Shown: in pieces, positions 16,520 through 23,378 of the stretch | Layout of the letters: the number at the start of each line of letters is the position of its first letter | How positions within the stretch are numbered: the first letter of the stretch is position 1 | Source of the DNA: Bacillota bacterium | Lineage (GTDB): Bacteria; Bacillota; Clostridia; Lachnospirales; Lachnospiraceae | Length of the DNA stretch: 35,272 bases | Reading direction: 5' to 3' | Assembly: GCA_023413555.1 (NCBI GenBank) | Contig: JAEZPG010000003.1 | Span: forward strand, 1 to 35,272 | Made by a program: the position numbers and the translations under genes | Notes under the pieces: model-generated | What the model was told of the DNA's origin: nothing | Database searches by the model: none | What the model saw: only the letters and a program-made list of their open reading frames with translations

Positions 16520-17077
16520 TCAATCGCCTCCTAATATCATTTTTAATTTCTTTAAACCACGAGATATCTTTTTGTCGACTGTATTTGGTTTTATTGCTAA
16601 CTGATTTGCTATTTCTTTTGTATTTTGTCCTTCAAAATACTTTCGAATAAAGATTTCGCTATCAGGTTCACCCAGACTTTTGACTGCTTCCATGATAAGC
16701 TGACGATTTTCTTTTTGAAGCAATTCCTCTTCAATATTAGTTTTCTGGTCCAACTGGTCATGTTGCTTAAGGTCGAGAGCCGTCTGAGGCGCATTTTTTA
16801 TGTAAAATCTGGATTGGTATAAATTGATAGAGTGTCGTTTTGCAATAATAGATAAATAGCTTTTAATGGTTCCTTTTGACAAATCAATCTGAAGCACCTG
16901 AAGATAAAACTTATAAAATATATCGCTAACACACTCCTCAATATCTTCTTGTGAACATACTGTCTTTACCTTGCTGTATACTATTGTATATACCAATGGT
17001 GTGTACGAATCTAATAATAGACTAAGAGCCATTTGTGCATCTTTCTGAAAACACTCTAATACTTCTTCATCCGTCAA
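16520..17077 (-). CDS. Sigma-70 family (ECF-type) RNA polymerase sigma factor
   Basis: Region 2 is at the N-terminal half (ALSLLLDSYTPLVYTIVYSKV ... DIEECVSDIFYKFY) and region 4 at the C-terminus (FIRKYFEGQNTKEIANQLAI then VDKKISRGLKKLK). The start is ambiguous: the open frame begins at a GTG at 17110, but GAAAGGAG (the evident ribosome binding site) lies inside codons 6-8 of that version. I use the TTG at 17077, ten bases after it; a GTG at 17086 is also in frame. An ATG at ideal spacing is out of frame. The gene is directly upstream of its presumed anti-sigma factor. Confidence 0.85.
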   Translation of the reverse strand: MTDEEVLECFQKDAQMALSLLLDSYTPLVYTIVYSKVKTVCSQEDIEECVSDIFYKFYLQVLQIDLSKGTIKSYLSIIAKRHSINLYQSRFYIKNAPQTALDLKQHDQLDQKTNIEEELLQKENRQLIMEAVKSLGEPDSEIFIRKYFEGQNTKEIANQLAIKPNTVDKKISRGLKKLKMILGGD

Positions 17078-17163
17078 TTCATTCACACTCCTTTCATAGA
17101 ATCGATTCACTTAATACATTCAAGATTTATTGTTTATTTCTGACACTTTATAGTGATTATATC

Positions 17164-17192
17164 AAAAAAGAGTCCTGTTATATACAGAACTC
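17164..17192 (-). terminator. Terminator hairpin, copy 1 of a repeated type
   Basis: GAGTCCTGT / ACAGAACTC stem (17170-17192) with one mismatch; on the minus strand it is followed by CTTTTTTG. It would end transcription from the methyltransferase gene, 244 bp upstream. The same hairpin occurs at 22945-22973. The rest of 17078-17435 shows no gene; a plus-strand frame there has no ribosome binding site and random composition. Confidence 0.7.
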
Positions 17193-17411
17193 GTTTCATA
17201 TTACTGATGGTTATTCACGTATTTATATAGTGTTTCTTCGCAAAAGAACTTACCTTTCGGCATTAAAATACGTTTTACTTCATGTAAAACCAGAGCTATT
17301 AATACTACTTAAAATATATTATCTTAAAAACTTGTCTTGGTAGTATCCATTTCATACTGATTAATGAAATTCATAACTTGGGTTCGTGGATGACTACATT
17401 GATTCCTAATT

Positions 17412-17439
17412 TATTTGAATTCTAATATTTGAATTCTAA
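17412..17439. repeat. 14-bp perfect tandem duplication
   Basis: TATTTGAATTCTAA occurs twice in a row (17412-17425 and 17426-17439). The second copy overlaps the stop codon of the methyltransferase gene. It is probably a slippage duplication. Confidence 0.8.
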
Positions 17440-18011
17440 TAAGTAATATATCTTCCAACTTCTTTTTTATAGCTAAGATACTCATTTCCAAAGGTATCCA
17501 TTAAGAATTTTTCTTCTTCTAATATCTGAAGGTGCATAAGTGTCATTGTAAAGACAGTCAATATGTATAAAATAATGCTTCCAAAAGCAATGCTAGCTCC
17601 TATATAGGTCAAGTCAAATCCTAAAAAAGCAGGGTTTCTGCTAATTTTGTATATTCCTATAGTAACCATTGATGTTCTGTCATCATCCGGAATACCAGCT
17701 CTCCAACTATCTTTCATAGTAATCATGGCTATGATAAAAAACATTGTGCCAATACCAAATATTATTAATCCAACCCATCTCAATATGTAATTATATAGTA
17801 GCGAATAATTTAACATTGCACTTGCCAGTATTACTACTGCAATAATTGTACTTGAAATTCGTAACATTGTTTCAATGATAACAGTTTTTGCTGGTTTATT
17901 ACCTTTACCAAGTTGATTTGTTTTAATTCCTTTCCTTTTCTGTTTACAGAGTTTTAGAAAATAAGCTAGGTAGAATAGGAATACCTCTACTATCCCAATT
18001 ATCTGAATCAT
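17436..18011 (-). CDS. Isoprenylcysteine carboxyl methyltransferase-family membrane protein
   Basis: A 191-aa integral membrane protein with about five hydrophobic segments and the ICMT/PEMT-type C-terminal signature GIYKISRNPAFLGFDL ... EEEKFLMDTFGNEYLSYKKEVGRYI. The family transfers methyl groups from S-adenosylmethionine to lipids or prenyl-cysteine; bacterial substrates are mostly unknown. The ATG at 18011 is chosen because AAGGAGG lies six bases upstream. A longer in-frame ATG (18041) falls inside a palindromic operator, confirming it is not the start. Tight control by a consensus promoter and a 30-bp operator suggests induction by a specific signal. Confidence 0.88.
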   Translation of the reverse strand: MIQIIGIVEVFLFYLAYFLKLCKQKRKGIKTNQLGKGNKPAKTVIIETMLRISSTIIAVVILASAMLNYSLLYNYILRWVGLIIFGIGTMFFIIAMITMKDSWRAGIPDDDRTSMVTIGIYKISRNPAFLGFDLTYIGASIAFGSIILYILTVFTMTLMHLQILEEEKFLMDTFGNEYLSYKKEVGRYITY

Positions 18012-18026
18012 ACAATTCCTCCTTCT

Positions 18027-18056
18027 ATAATAGTTGAACAATTGTTCAACTATTAT
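18027..18056. promoter_or_regulatory. 30-bp perfect palindromic operator
   Basis: The left half is ATAATAGTTGAACAA and the right half its exact complement, with no central spacer. It overlaps the last two bases of the -10 box at 18055-18060 and the expected start site. The form (GTTGAAC / GTTCAAC core) is that of a TetR-type repressor site. No such regulator gene is in the window. Confidence 0.85.
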
Positions 18057-18082
18057 TATATTGGTAATCTTGTTCTTGTCAA
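18055..18082 (-). promoter_or_regulatory. Consensus sigma-A promoter of the methyltransferase gene
   Basis: Perfect TTGACA (18077-18082), 16-bp spacer, perfect TATAAT (18055-18060) on the minus strand, 43 bp before the start codon. Confidence 0.85.
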
Positions 18083-18128
18083 GAGGGAGTATCTTTCCAT
18101 TCAGAATACACAGAGTTTTTCCGGTAGA

Positions 18129-18181
18129 TAATATAAGGAACCAATCCCTTTCTGATTAACGGGAATTGGTTCCTTATATTA
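18129..18181 (-). terminator. Terminator hairpin of the sugar-acid operon
   Basis: A 17-bp perfect stem (18129-18145 with 18165-18181), extended by CCC/GGG after a one-base bulge, with a 12-base loop. It lies 30 bp past the GntP stop codon. The T-tract on the minus strand is weak. Confidence 0.65.
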
Positions 18182-18211
18182 CAAAGCTATTATATTATAA
18201 TAAATACTAAT

Positions 18212-19585
18212 CTACATAAAGATATTCAAAATTAGAAGTTCTACCAGACCAACGGCCCAGGCAATTGTTGTTGTAAAGGACCATACTCTGACCTGCTCCT
18301 TCGTTTCTGTGATACCACTAAGACGGTTAACTACCCAGTAGAAACTATCATTAAAGTAGGAGAAGAATAAGGAACCTACACAAGCTGCAAATGCACCAAG
18401 TAACATATTACCACCAGCTGCTTCAACGATTGGAGCTGTAATACCTGCTGCAGTGATCATTGCAACAGTACCAGAACCTTGTACAAAACGTACTAAAGTA
18501 GCGATGATGAATGGTAAAAGAATAACAGGAATTGATGTGGAAGCAATTCCATTAGCAATATAATCACCAACACCAGCTGCTTTTAATACCTGTCCAAGAG
18601 CACCACCACCACCGGTAACAAATATAATAATACCAGCAGATTTCATGCTATCTTCCAGTTGACCAATCACCCATTTTACTTCCTTACCTCTGGTTAAGGT
18701 ATAAATAGATATGAGTAGTCCAATGCCTACAGCAATGATAGGTTTTCCAAGGAAAATCAGTGCAGCATAGATACCTGTCGTTAATTCAAGTGCAGACAAT
18801 ACTGTATTTAGTAAGATTAAAATAATTGGAAGAACAATTGGTGTAAAGGATAAAAATGCAGAAGGTAAATCACGTCTCTCTTCATCAGATGTAATGTCAT
18901 AAACTGGTTTCTGATATGGAGGTCTTACCCAGCCTTCACCTGTTTCGTCTGGTAACTGATAGATTTTCTTTCCTATGTATTTGCTGTAAAGAGTAATAGC
19001 GATAGCCATAGGAAGTGAAATTACTATACCAAGGAGAATGAATTTTCCAACATCTACACCAAAGGTTCCTGCTACACCAAGAGGTCCTGGAGTAGGAGGT
19101 ACTAAAGAGTGTGTGATTACAAGTCCACCAGCAAGTGCTACGGATAAGCCAGCGATGGATTTTTTTGTGGTTCTAGACAGCGCTTTTGCCAAAGGGGATA
19201 GAATTACAAAACCTGAATCACAGAAGATTGGAATAGAAACTAGGAATCCAGTCAAAGCAAGTGCTGCTTCTTCCCTTCCTTTACCGAACAACTTGAGGAA
19301 GGTTCTTGCCATCCTCTCCGCCGCTCCTGATATTTCAAACATTTGGCCCATCATAATTCCAAAACCAATAATAATACCAATACTTCCAAGCGTTGATCCA
19401 AAACCTGCGGTAATTGCATCAACTGTGGCTGTAGTTCCAAGACCACCTATAAGGCCTACAATAACACCAGCTATAATAAGAGCAACAAATACGTGTACCT
19501 TTGATTTTAGAATCAAAAAGATTAATACTGCTAATCCTATTGCTAATCCTAAGAGCATTTGAGATCCTGATACTTGTACATCCAT
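18212..19585 (-). CDS. GntP-family permease (sugar-acid transporter)
   Basis: A 457-aa membrane protein with about 12 hydrophobic segments, GntP/gluconate:H+ symporter family. Family landmarks are GLGTTATVDAITAGFGSTLGSIGIIIGFG near the N-terminus, IPIFCDSGFVIL, SLVPPTPGPLG and the C-terminal FSYFNDSFYWVVNR. It is the last gene of an operon with a four-carbon sugar acid kinase and PdxA2, so the cargo is probably D-threonate, D-erythronate or a related acid. The start is the ATG at 19585 with GAAAGGAG upstream; the longer open frame overlaps pdxA2 and lacks a ribosome binding site. Confidence 0.93.
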   Translation of the reverse strand: MDVQVSGSQMLLGLAIGLAVLIFLILKSKVHVFVALIIAGVIVGLIGGLGTTATVDAITAGFGSTLGSIGIIIGFGIMMGQMFEISGAAERMARTFLKLFGKGREEAALALTGFLVSIPIFCDSGFVILSPLAKALSRTTKKSIAGLSVALAGGLVITHSLVPPTPGPLGVAGTFGVDVGKFILLGIVISLPMAIAITLYSKYIGKKIYQLPDETGEGWVRPPYQKPVYDITSDEERRDLPSAFLSFTPIVLPIILILLNTVLSALELTTGIYAALIFLGKPIIAVGIGLLISIYTLTRGKEVKWVIGQLEDSMKSAGIIIFVTGGGGALGQVLKAAGVGDYIANGIASTSIPVILLPFIIATLVRFVQGSGTVAMITAAGITAPIVEAAGGNMLLGAFAACVGSLFFSYFNDSFYWVVNRLSGITETKEQVRVWSFTTTIAWAVGLVELLILNIFM

Positions 19586-19613
19586 AAATAAACTCCTTTC
19601 ACATTCGTATAAT

Positions 19614-20609
19614 TTACCCCATAAAGTTCTTTGAATACTTGACTGCAAGAAGAATTGCTTCTACCATGCTTACTTCACTTGCAATACCTTTTCCCGCTAT
19701 GTCCATTGCGGTTCCATGGTCAACAGAGGTCCTAAGAATAGGCATTCCTCCAGTGATAGCAATTGTTCTTTCAAAGTCAAGTGTTTTTGTCGCAATATGC
19801 CCTTGATCATGATATAGAGATAGCACACAGTTAAAGCGTCCCTGTAATGCCAGATGGAATACAGAATCTGCTCCGATTGGTCCTACTACATCATAACCTT
19901 CCTCACGTAGTTCTTCTACTGCCGGAGTCACATCATTCACTTCTTCATCTCCAAAGAGACCGTGCTCTCCACAGTGTGGATTAAGTCCGGCAATTGCCAT
20001 TGTTCCATCGGCTACCCCAAGCTTTGTAAGAACATCCTTACAACGTTTTACATAATCCTTAATTCTTTCTTTTGTAATCATATTGCAGGCATTCCGTAAT
20101 GATACATGACGAGTTAAGAAGAATACTCTCATTCCATGTACCTCGAACATTGTAAGTGGATCTTCTGTATCGGTCAACGCCCCAAAAATCTCCGTATGAC
20201 CAATAAAATTAACATTACCAGCTTTTAACGACTCCTTGTTAATAGGTGTTGTTGATACTGCAGCTACTTCCTTTTGATTTGCCAATTCAATACTTTTTGC
20301 AATATAGTCATACGCAGCCTTACCGCACATACCACTGACTTGACCAAATTTAAATTCTTGCATATCAACATTGTTAAGGTCAATCAGGTTTAAAACACCT
20401 TCTTGATAATCACCCTCCTCTGGATTTTGAATTAGTTTTACAGTTAGTCTGGAATTCGTAAAGTGAATCGCATCTTCGATAATTTTTCGGTCTCCGACAA
20501 CAACACAACGTGCAACATCAGATACTTCTTTCTTACCCAAAGACTTCACTACAATTTCCGGACCAATACCTGCAGGATCTCCCATTGGGATTGCTATAAA
20601 TGGTTTCAA
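19614..20609 (-). CDS. pdxA2: 4-phospho-D-threonate / D-erythronate dehydrogenase (PdxA2)
   Basis: PdxA-family NAD-dependent oxidative decarboxylase. PdxA2 proteins act on 4-phospho-D-threonate or -erythronate, giving dihydroxyacetone phosphate and CO2, rather than on the vitamin B6 intermediate; the neighbouring kinase supports this. The N-terminal MGDPAGIGPE and the three metal-binding histidines H138 (IGHTEIFG), H212 (LNPHCGE) and H267 (YHDQGH) are visible. I chose the TTG at 20609 (331 aa) because GGAGGG lies eight bases upstream and the protein then begins KPFIAIPMGDP as in the family; an upstream ATG (20624) is poorly placed. Confidence 0.92.
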   Translation of the reverse strand: MKPFIAIPMGDPAGIGPEIVVKSLGKKEVSDVARCVVVGDRKIIEDAIHFTNSRLTVKLIQNPEEGDYQEGVLNLIDLNNVDMQEFKFGQVSGMCGKAAYDYIAKSIELANQKEVAAVSTTPINKESLKAGNVNFIGHTEIFGALTDTEDPLTMFEVHGMRVFFLTRHVSLRNACNMITKERIKDYVKRCKDVLTKLGVADGTMAIAGLNPHCGEHGLFGDEEVNDVTPAVEELREEGYDVVGPIGADSVFHLALQGRFNCVLSLYHDQGHIATKTLDFERTIAITGGMPILRTSVDHGTAMDIAGKGIASEVSMVEAILLAVKYSKNFMG

Positions 20610-20648
20610 AAAACATCCCTCCATTCCTTTTACTTTTCGTGTTTACAA

Positions 20649-21953
20649 TTAACAGAATAATCTTTCCTGCAAATATTTCACACAGTTGCTCATAGCATAT
20701 TTATCTCCCGCCATACCTCCCTTAGTTATGATCTTAAGGCCATCAAATTCACCGGCCATAAATTCTCCATAGGCTGCTAACGGTAATACCTCATCTAATA
20801 ACTTAATGCCCGCTGTCTTAAGTTTCTTAGTAACCGCTACTGTGATGTCTCCACCACTTGTATAAATTCCTTTAAATTCATTGTTTGCTTTTAATATTTG
20901 GTAAGTAATCTCTGCCATAGAACTATTGATTATATTACTTACTTCATCAGCTGAACATTGGTACCTTTGGGTATAAGGTAAGAAATCAATCCGATTCTCT
21001 GGCATGATTCCATCACCTATCACGGTGCAAATTTCATACGAATTGCAATGATTTATGATTTCACCAACAACTCGAGTGATTTCTCTATTTCTACGTTCCT
21101 CTCCTTCCAAGAATTCAACTGTTTTAACAAATACATTCAAAACCTTTTGTTCCAGAAATAGTTCCTCCATCTGTGTCTTCGCAACCGGATTCACACTGCC
21201 TACTGTGGCAAGAATCTTGTATCTGTTCTTCTGATTATTAGGTACAACAAGCTTTCTAGTTATGGTTGCAGTAAAGCTACCTGGATCTACTGTGATAAAA
21301 TTAACCTTGCTCTCAATGACTGCTTCTGCAATTAGATCCATATCCTCTTGGGTAATAGAATCATAAATGATAGTCCTAATACCATTATTCTTAAACTCGT
21401 GTATTTTCTGAATCAGGTGCTCCTTCCCAAGCATTAAATCATTAATATAAAGAGAGGCAACGGGATATTTTGACTGATCCTCATATATTTTCTGCACTAA
21501 GGAAGTATTCACTGGATTCTTTGGATCTACTGCTGCTTCCGTTTTATGAAGAGGAACCATATTAACAAGAAGATAGCCTCCTATAAGAACCCTTTTTGCA
21601 CCAGGAAAGCAAGGAACAACCATGGCAATCGCTTGATTATCTAAAGCATCTAAAAATGCATCTGTTTCGCTACCCAGGTTACCCCGTAGGGTACTATCTA
21701 TACGTTTAGAATATACTTTCACATGATCATCTTTCAGAAGCTTTACCACACTATGTACTCGGTCATATGCAACACTTGGTTCCACTGATCTTGAATCTGT
21801 CGGATATAGAATACAATCACTATCTGCAAACTTATTGACATCCAAGCCTTCCGTATTTATTACAGTGTAAGCACTATAATTTAATTTCTTTATTAACACG
21901 CCTGTAGCGTCTGCACCAGTCAGGTCATCAGCAATTACTAAACATTGTGACAT
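20649..21953 (-). CDS. dtnK: Four-carbon acid sugar kinase (D-threonate kinase-like)
   Basis: DUF1537-family kinase that phosphorylates four-carbon sugar acids at O4 with ATP. The N-terminal domain carries IADDLTGADATG (7-18) and KRIDSTLRGN (about 83-92, substrate binding). The C-terminal nucleotide-binding domain shows TSGGDITVAV and ITKGGMAGD. The length of 434 aa is normal. It is adjacent to pdxA2, the enzyme for the next step. Whether the true substrate is D-threonate, D-erythronate or another acid is not decidable by eye. ATG start with AAAGGAGG upstream, 12 bp after the deoR stop. Confidence 0.9.
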   Translation of the reverse strand: MSQCLVIADDLTGADATGVLIKKLNYSAYTVINTEGLDVNKFADSDCILYPTDSRSVEPSVAYDRVHSVVKLLKDDHVKVYSKRIDSTLRGNLGSETDAFLDALDNQAIAMVVPCFPGAKRVLIGGYLLVNMVPLHKTEAAVDPKNPVNTSLVQKIYEDQSKYPVASLYINDLMLGKEHLIQKIHEFKNNGIRTIIYDSITQEDMDLIAEAVIESKVNFITVDPGSFTATITRKLVVPNNQKNRYKILATVGSVNPVAKTQMEELFLEQKVLNVFVKTVEFLEGEERRNREITRVVGEIINHCNSYEICTVIGDGIMPENRIDFLPYTQRYQCSADEVSNIINSSMAEITYQILKANNEFKGIYTSGGDITVAVTKKLKTAGIKLLDEVLPLAAYGEFMAGEFDGLKIITKGGMAGDKYAMSNCVKYLQERLFC

Positions 21954-21965
21954 ATTATTCCTCCT

Positions 21966-22712
21966 TTATACATGGAAAATTGTTACCCTCATTTCTCGTA
22001 AATTCTTTTCTTCTTCTGGCGATAATTGTTTGTTCGTTATCACCGCTGTATAGCTCGATAAATCATTAATTTTAATTAAGGCCTGACCTCCAAATTTCGA
22101 ACTATCCACGACGAGATATTTTTCTTTGGAGTTCTTACATACTGTCTGCTTCAAGATAGCTTTGTCAATCGTAGGTGTTAATACATTATATCGATCATCA
22201 ATTGTCTGAGCTCCCAGAAATGCCACATCCACTCTCATATCCTCCATGATCTGGTTTGCAAGGGCCCCCACCATACTTCCAGTGGATTTCTGGATGCTAC
22301 CTCCACATACAATCAGATTTGCAGTCGAGGTTAGAAGTAGCTTTGCTATCTCAAGATCATTCGTTATTATTGTTAGATTGTGAATATCTACAATAGCCTT
22401 TGCAACTTCATAGGTAGTGGTTCCTGCATCCAGATACACAACATTACCTTTCTTCACCAACTTTGCACATAGTTTTGCAATCTTATTCTTTGCTTCAGTC
22501 TCCTTGATACGTTTTTCAATGTAAGGGACTTCTCTTTTCATGATTGCTCCACCATGGCATCGATCAATTCGTCCTTCTTTTCGCAACTTCTCAAGATCCC
22601 TACGAATAGTCATTAAACTAACATCAAAAATCTTTGCAAGATCTTCGACATGAACGGAACCAGTTTTACTGATTAGTTCAATGATTTTTAAATGTCTTTC
22701 TGCAGCAAGCAT
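21966..22712 (-). CDS. DeoR-family transcriptional regulator
   Basis: A 248-aa repressor with a DeoR HTH (about 6-57: HVEDLAKIFDVSLMTIRRDLEKL, then GRIDRCHGGA) and a C-terminal sugar-phosphate-sensing domain (LDAGTTTYEVAKAI, ITNDLEIAKLL, VDSSKFG). It is the first gene of the kinase-pdxA2-gntP operon and probably senses a phosphorylated intermediate of that pathway. GAAAGGTGG lies seven bases before the ATG. The promoter contains a phased repeat array that is the likely binding site. Confidence 0.94.
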   Translation of the reverse strand: MLAAERHLKIIELISKTGSVHVEDLAKIFDVSLMTIRRDLEKLRKEGRIDRCHGGAIMKREVPYIEKRIKETEAKNKIAKLCAKLVKKGNVVYLDAGTTTYEVAKAIVDIHNLTIITNDLEIAKLLLTSTANLIVCGGSIQKSTGSMVGALANQIMEDMRVDVAFLGAQTIDDRYNVLTPTIDKAILKQTVCKNSKEKYLVVDSSKFGGQALIKINDLSSYTAVITNKQLSPEEEKNLREMRVTIFHV

Positions 22713-22740
22713 TTTTTAACCACCTTTCTCTCCGTCCAGT

Positions 22741-22840
22741 GTTCTATTTTGTTCTAATTCTGTTTATTTTGTCTGTTTATGTTATTATATTAGAACATTT
22801 TAGTTATTTTGTCAATTATTATGTTATTTTGTTTGCTTTT
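22741..22840. promoter_or_regulatory. 20-bp-phased TATTTTGT operator array
   Basis: TATTTTGT occurs exactly at 22745-22752, 22765-22772, 22805-22812 and 22825-22832, i.e. at multiples of 20 bp, with a degenerate TTATTATAT in the middle position. All copies are in the same orientation. They flank and overlap the operon promoter. DeoR-type repressors are known to bind short repeated sites, so this is the probable operator. Confidence 0.65.
22787..22815 (-). promoter_or_regulatory. Sigma-A promoter of the deoR-dtnK-pdxA2-gntP operon
   Basis: Minus-strand TTGACA (22810-22815), exactly 17-bp spacer, TAATAT (22787-22792). One TATTTTGT copy overlaps the -35 box. Confidence 0.75.
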
Positions 22841-22944
22841 TATAATATTTTTATGCATTATTACTATAATCGAACATTTTCTCAAGTCTTATGTGTCCTA
22901 CAAGGCTTCCACATTTTATGCATCCTTTATTACACAATAACCGC

Positions 22945-22973
22945 AAAAAAGAGTTCTGTATATGACAGAACTC
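22945..22973 (-). terminator. Rho-independent terminator, copy 2 of a repeated type
   Basis: A perfect 9-bp stem GAGTTCTGT / ACAGAACTC (22951-22973) with a 5-base loop, followed on the minus strand by TTTTTTG. It lies 22 bp after the stop of the M48 C-terminal fragment. Confidence 0.88.
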
Positions 22974-22995
22974 ATTCCTTCAATCCTTTACCTTA

Positions 22996-23295
22996 TTACC
23001 AATATATACATGCCCCTTCTACTTTGCTCACTAATACTTCTAGTTGAGGGTTCTCCCTTAAGCATTGTAGACCATACTGAATATTCTCCTCCCCGTCATT
23101 ATCTAACAAAAGAAACACTCGATTCATAAATTCATCCCATGATTTTTCATCTACTCTATCCTTGGGTTTTAACAAGAAGGTATTCATTTTACACTCTTCA
23201 CTTAGTTGTTTTTTTACTAAATAAATCTTATCAATCATACCTTGTCCAATTTGAAGTATTTCATGCTGATGTCTCTCTATCAATTCTTTAGCCAA
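22996..23295 (-). pseudogene. Out-of-frame C-terminal part of the M48 peptidase gene
   Basis: The first usable start in this frame is a TTG at 23295 without a ribosome binding site, yet the frame stays open back to a stop at 23470-23472, inside the M48 gene, and the upstream codons (DEYEHWKKIKNDK ... CWEQEILSASD) read like real protein. The sequence DKIYLVKKQL ... FMNRVFLLLDN ... KVEGACIY matches my recollection of the C-terminal end of clostridial M48 peptidases with TPR-like tails. I therefore interpret it as the tail of the upstream gene, separated by a frameshift (and possibly a deletion) near 23380-23470. A separate small gene is the alternative. Confidence 0.6.
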
Positions 23296-23378
23296 ATCGC
23301 TGGCTGAAAGAATCTCTTGCTCCCAACATTCGTCTATTTTATTATACCTGTTATAATAGTAATTGAGTTTATCGTTTT

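Noticed and set aside
15048..17077. Sigma/DUF4179 pair considered as a mobile-element or toxin-antitoxin module
   Set aside because: No recombinase, toxin fold or repeats nearby; the genes match an ordinary sigma/anti-sigma operon.
17035..17343. 102-codon plus-strand ORF
   Set aside because: Starts inside the sigma factor gene, has no ribosome binding site, crosses a minus-strand terminator and has the composition of translated AT-rich spacer.
19038..19562. 174-codon plus-strand ORF inside the GntP gene
   Set aside because: Antisense reading of a membrane protein gene; long antisense frames are common there and no start signal is present.
22741..22840. Repeats considered as a CRISPR array
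   Set aside because: The repeated unit is only 8 bp at 20-bp spacing in a promoter, with no cas genes; an operator array is the better reading.
22739..23047. 102-codon plus-strand ORF
   Set aside because: Covers the DeoR promoter, its repeat array and a terminator; Phe/Tyr/Ile-rich as expected from AT-rich non-coding DNA.
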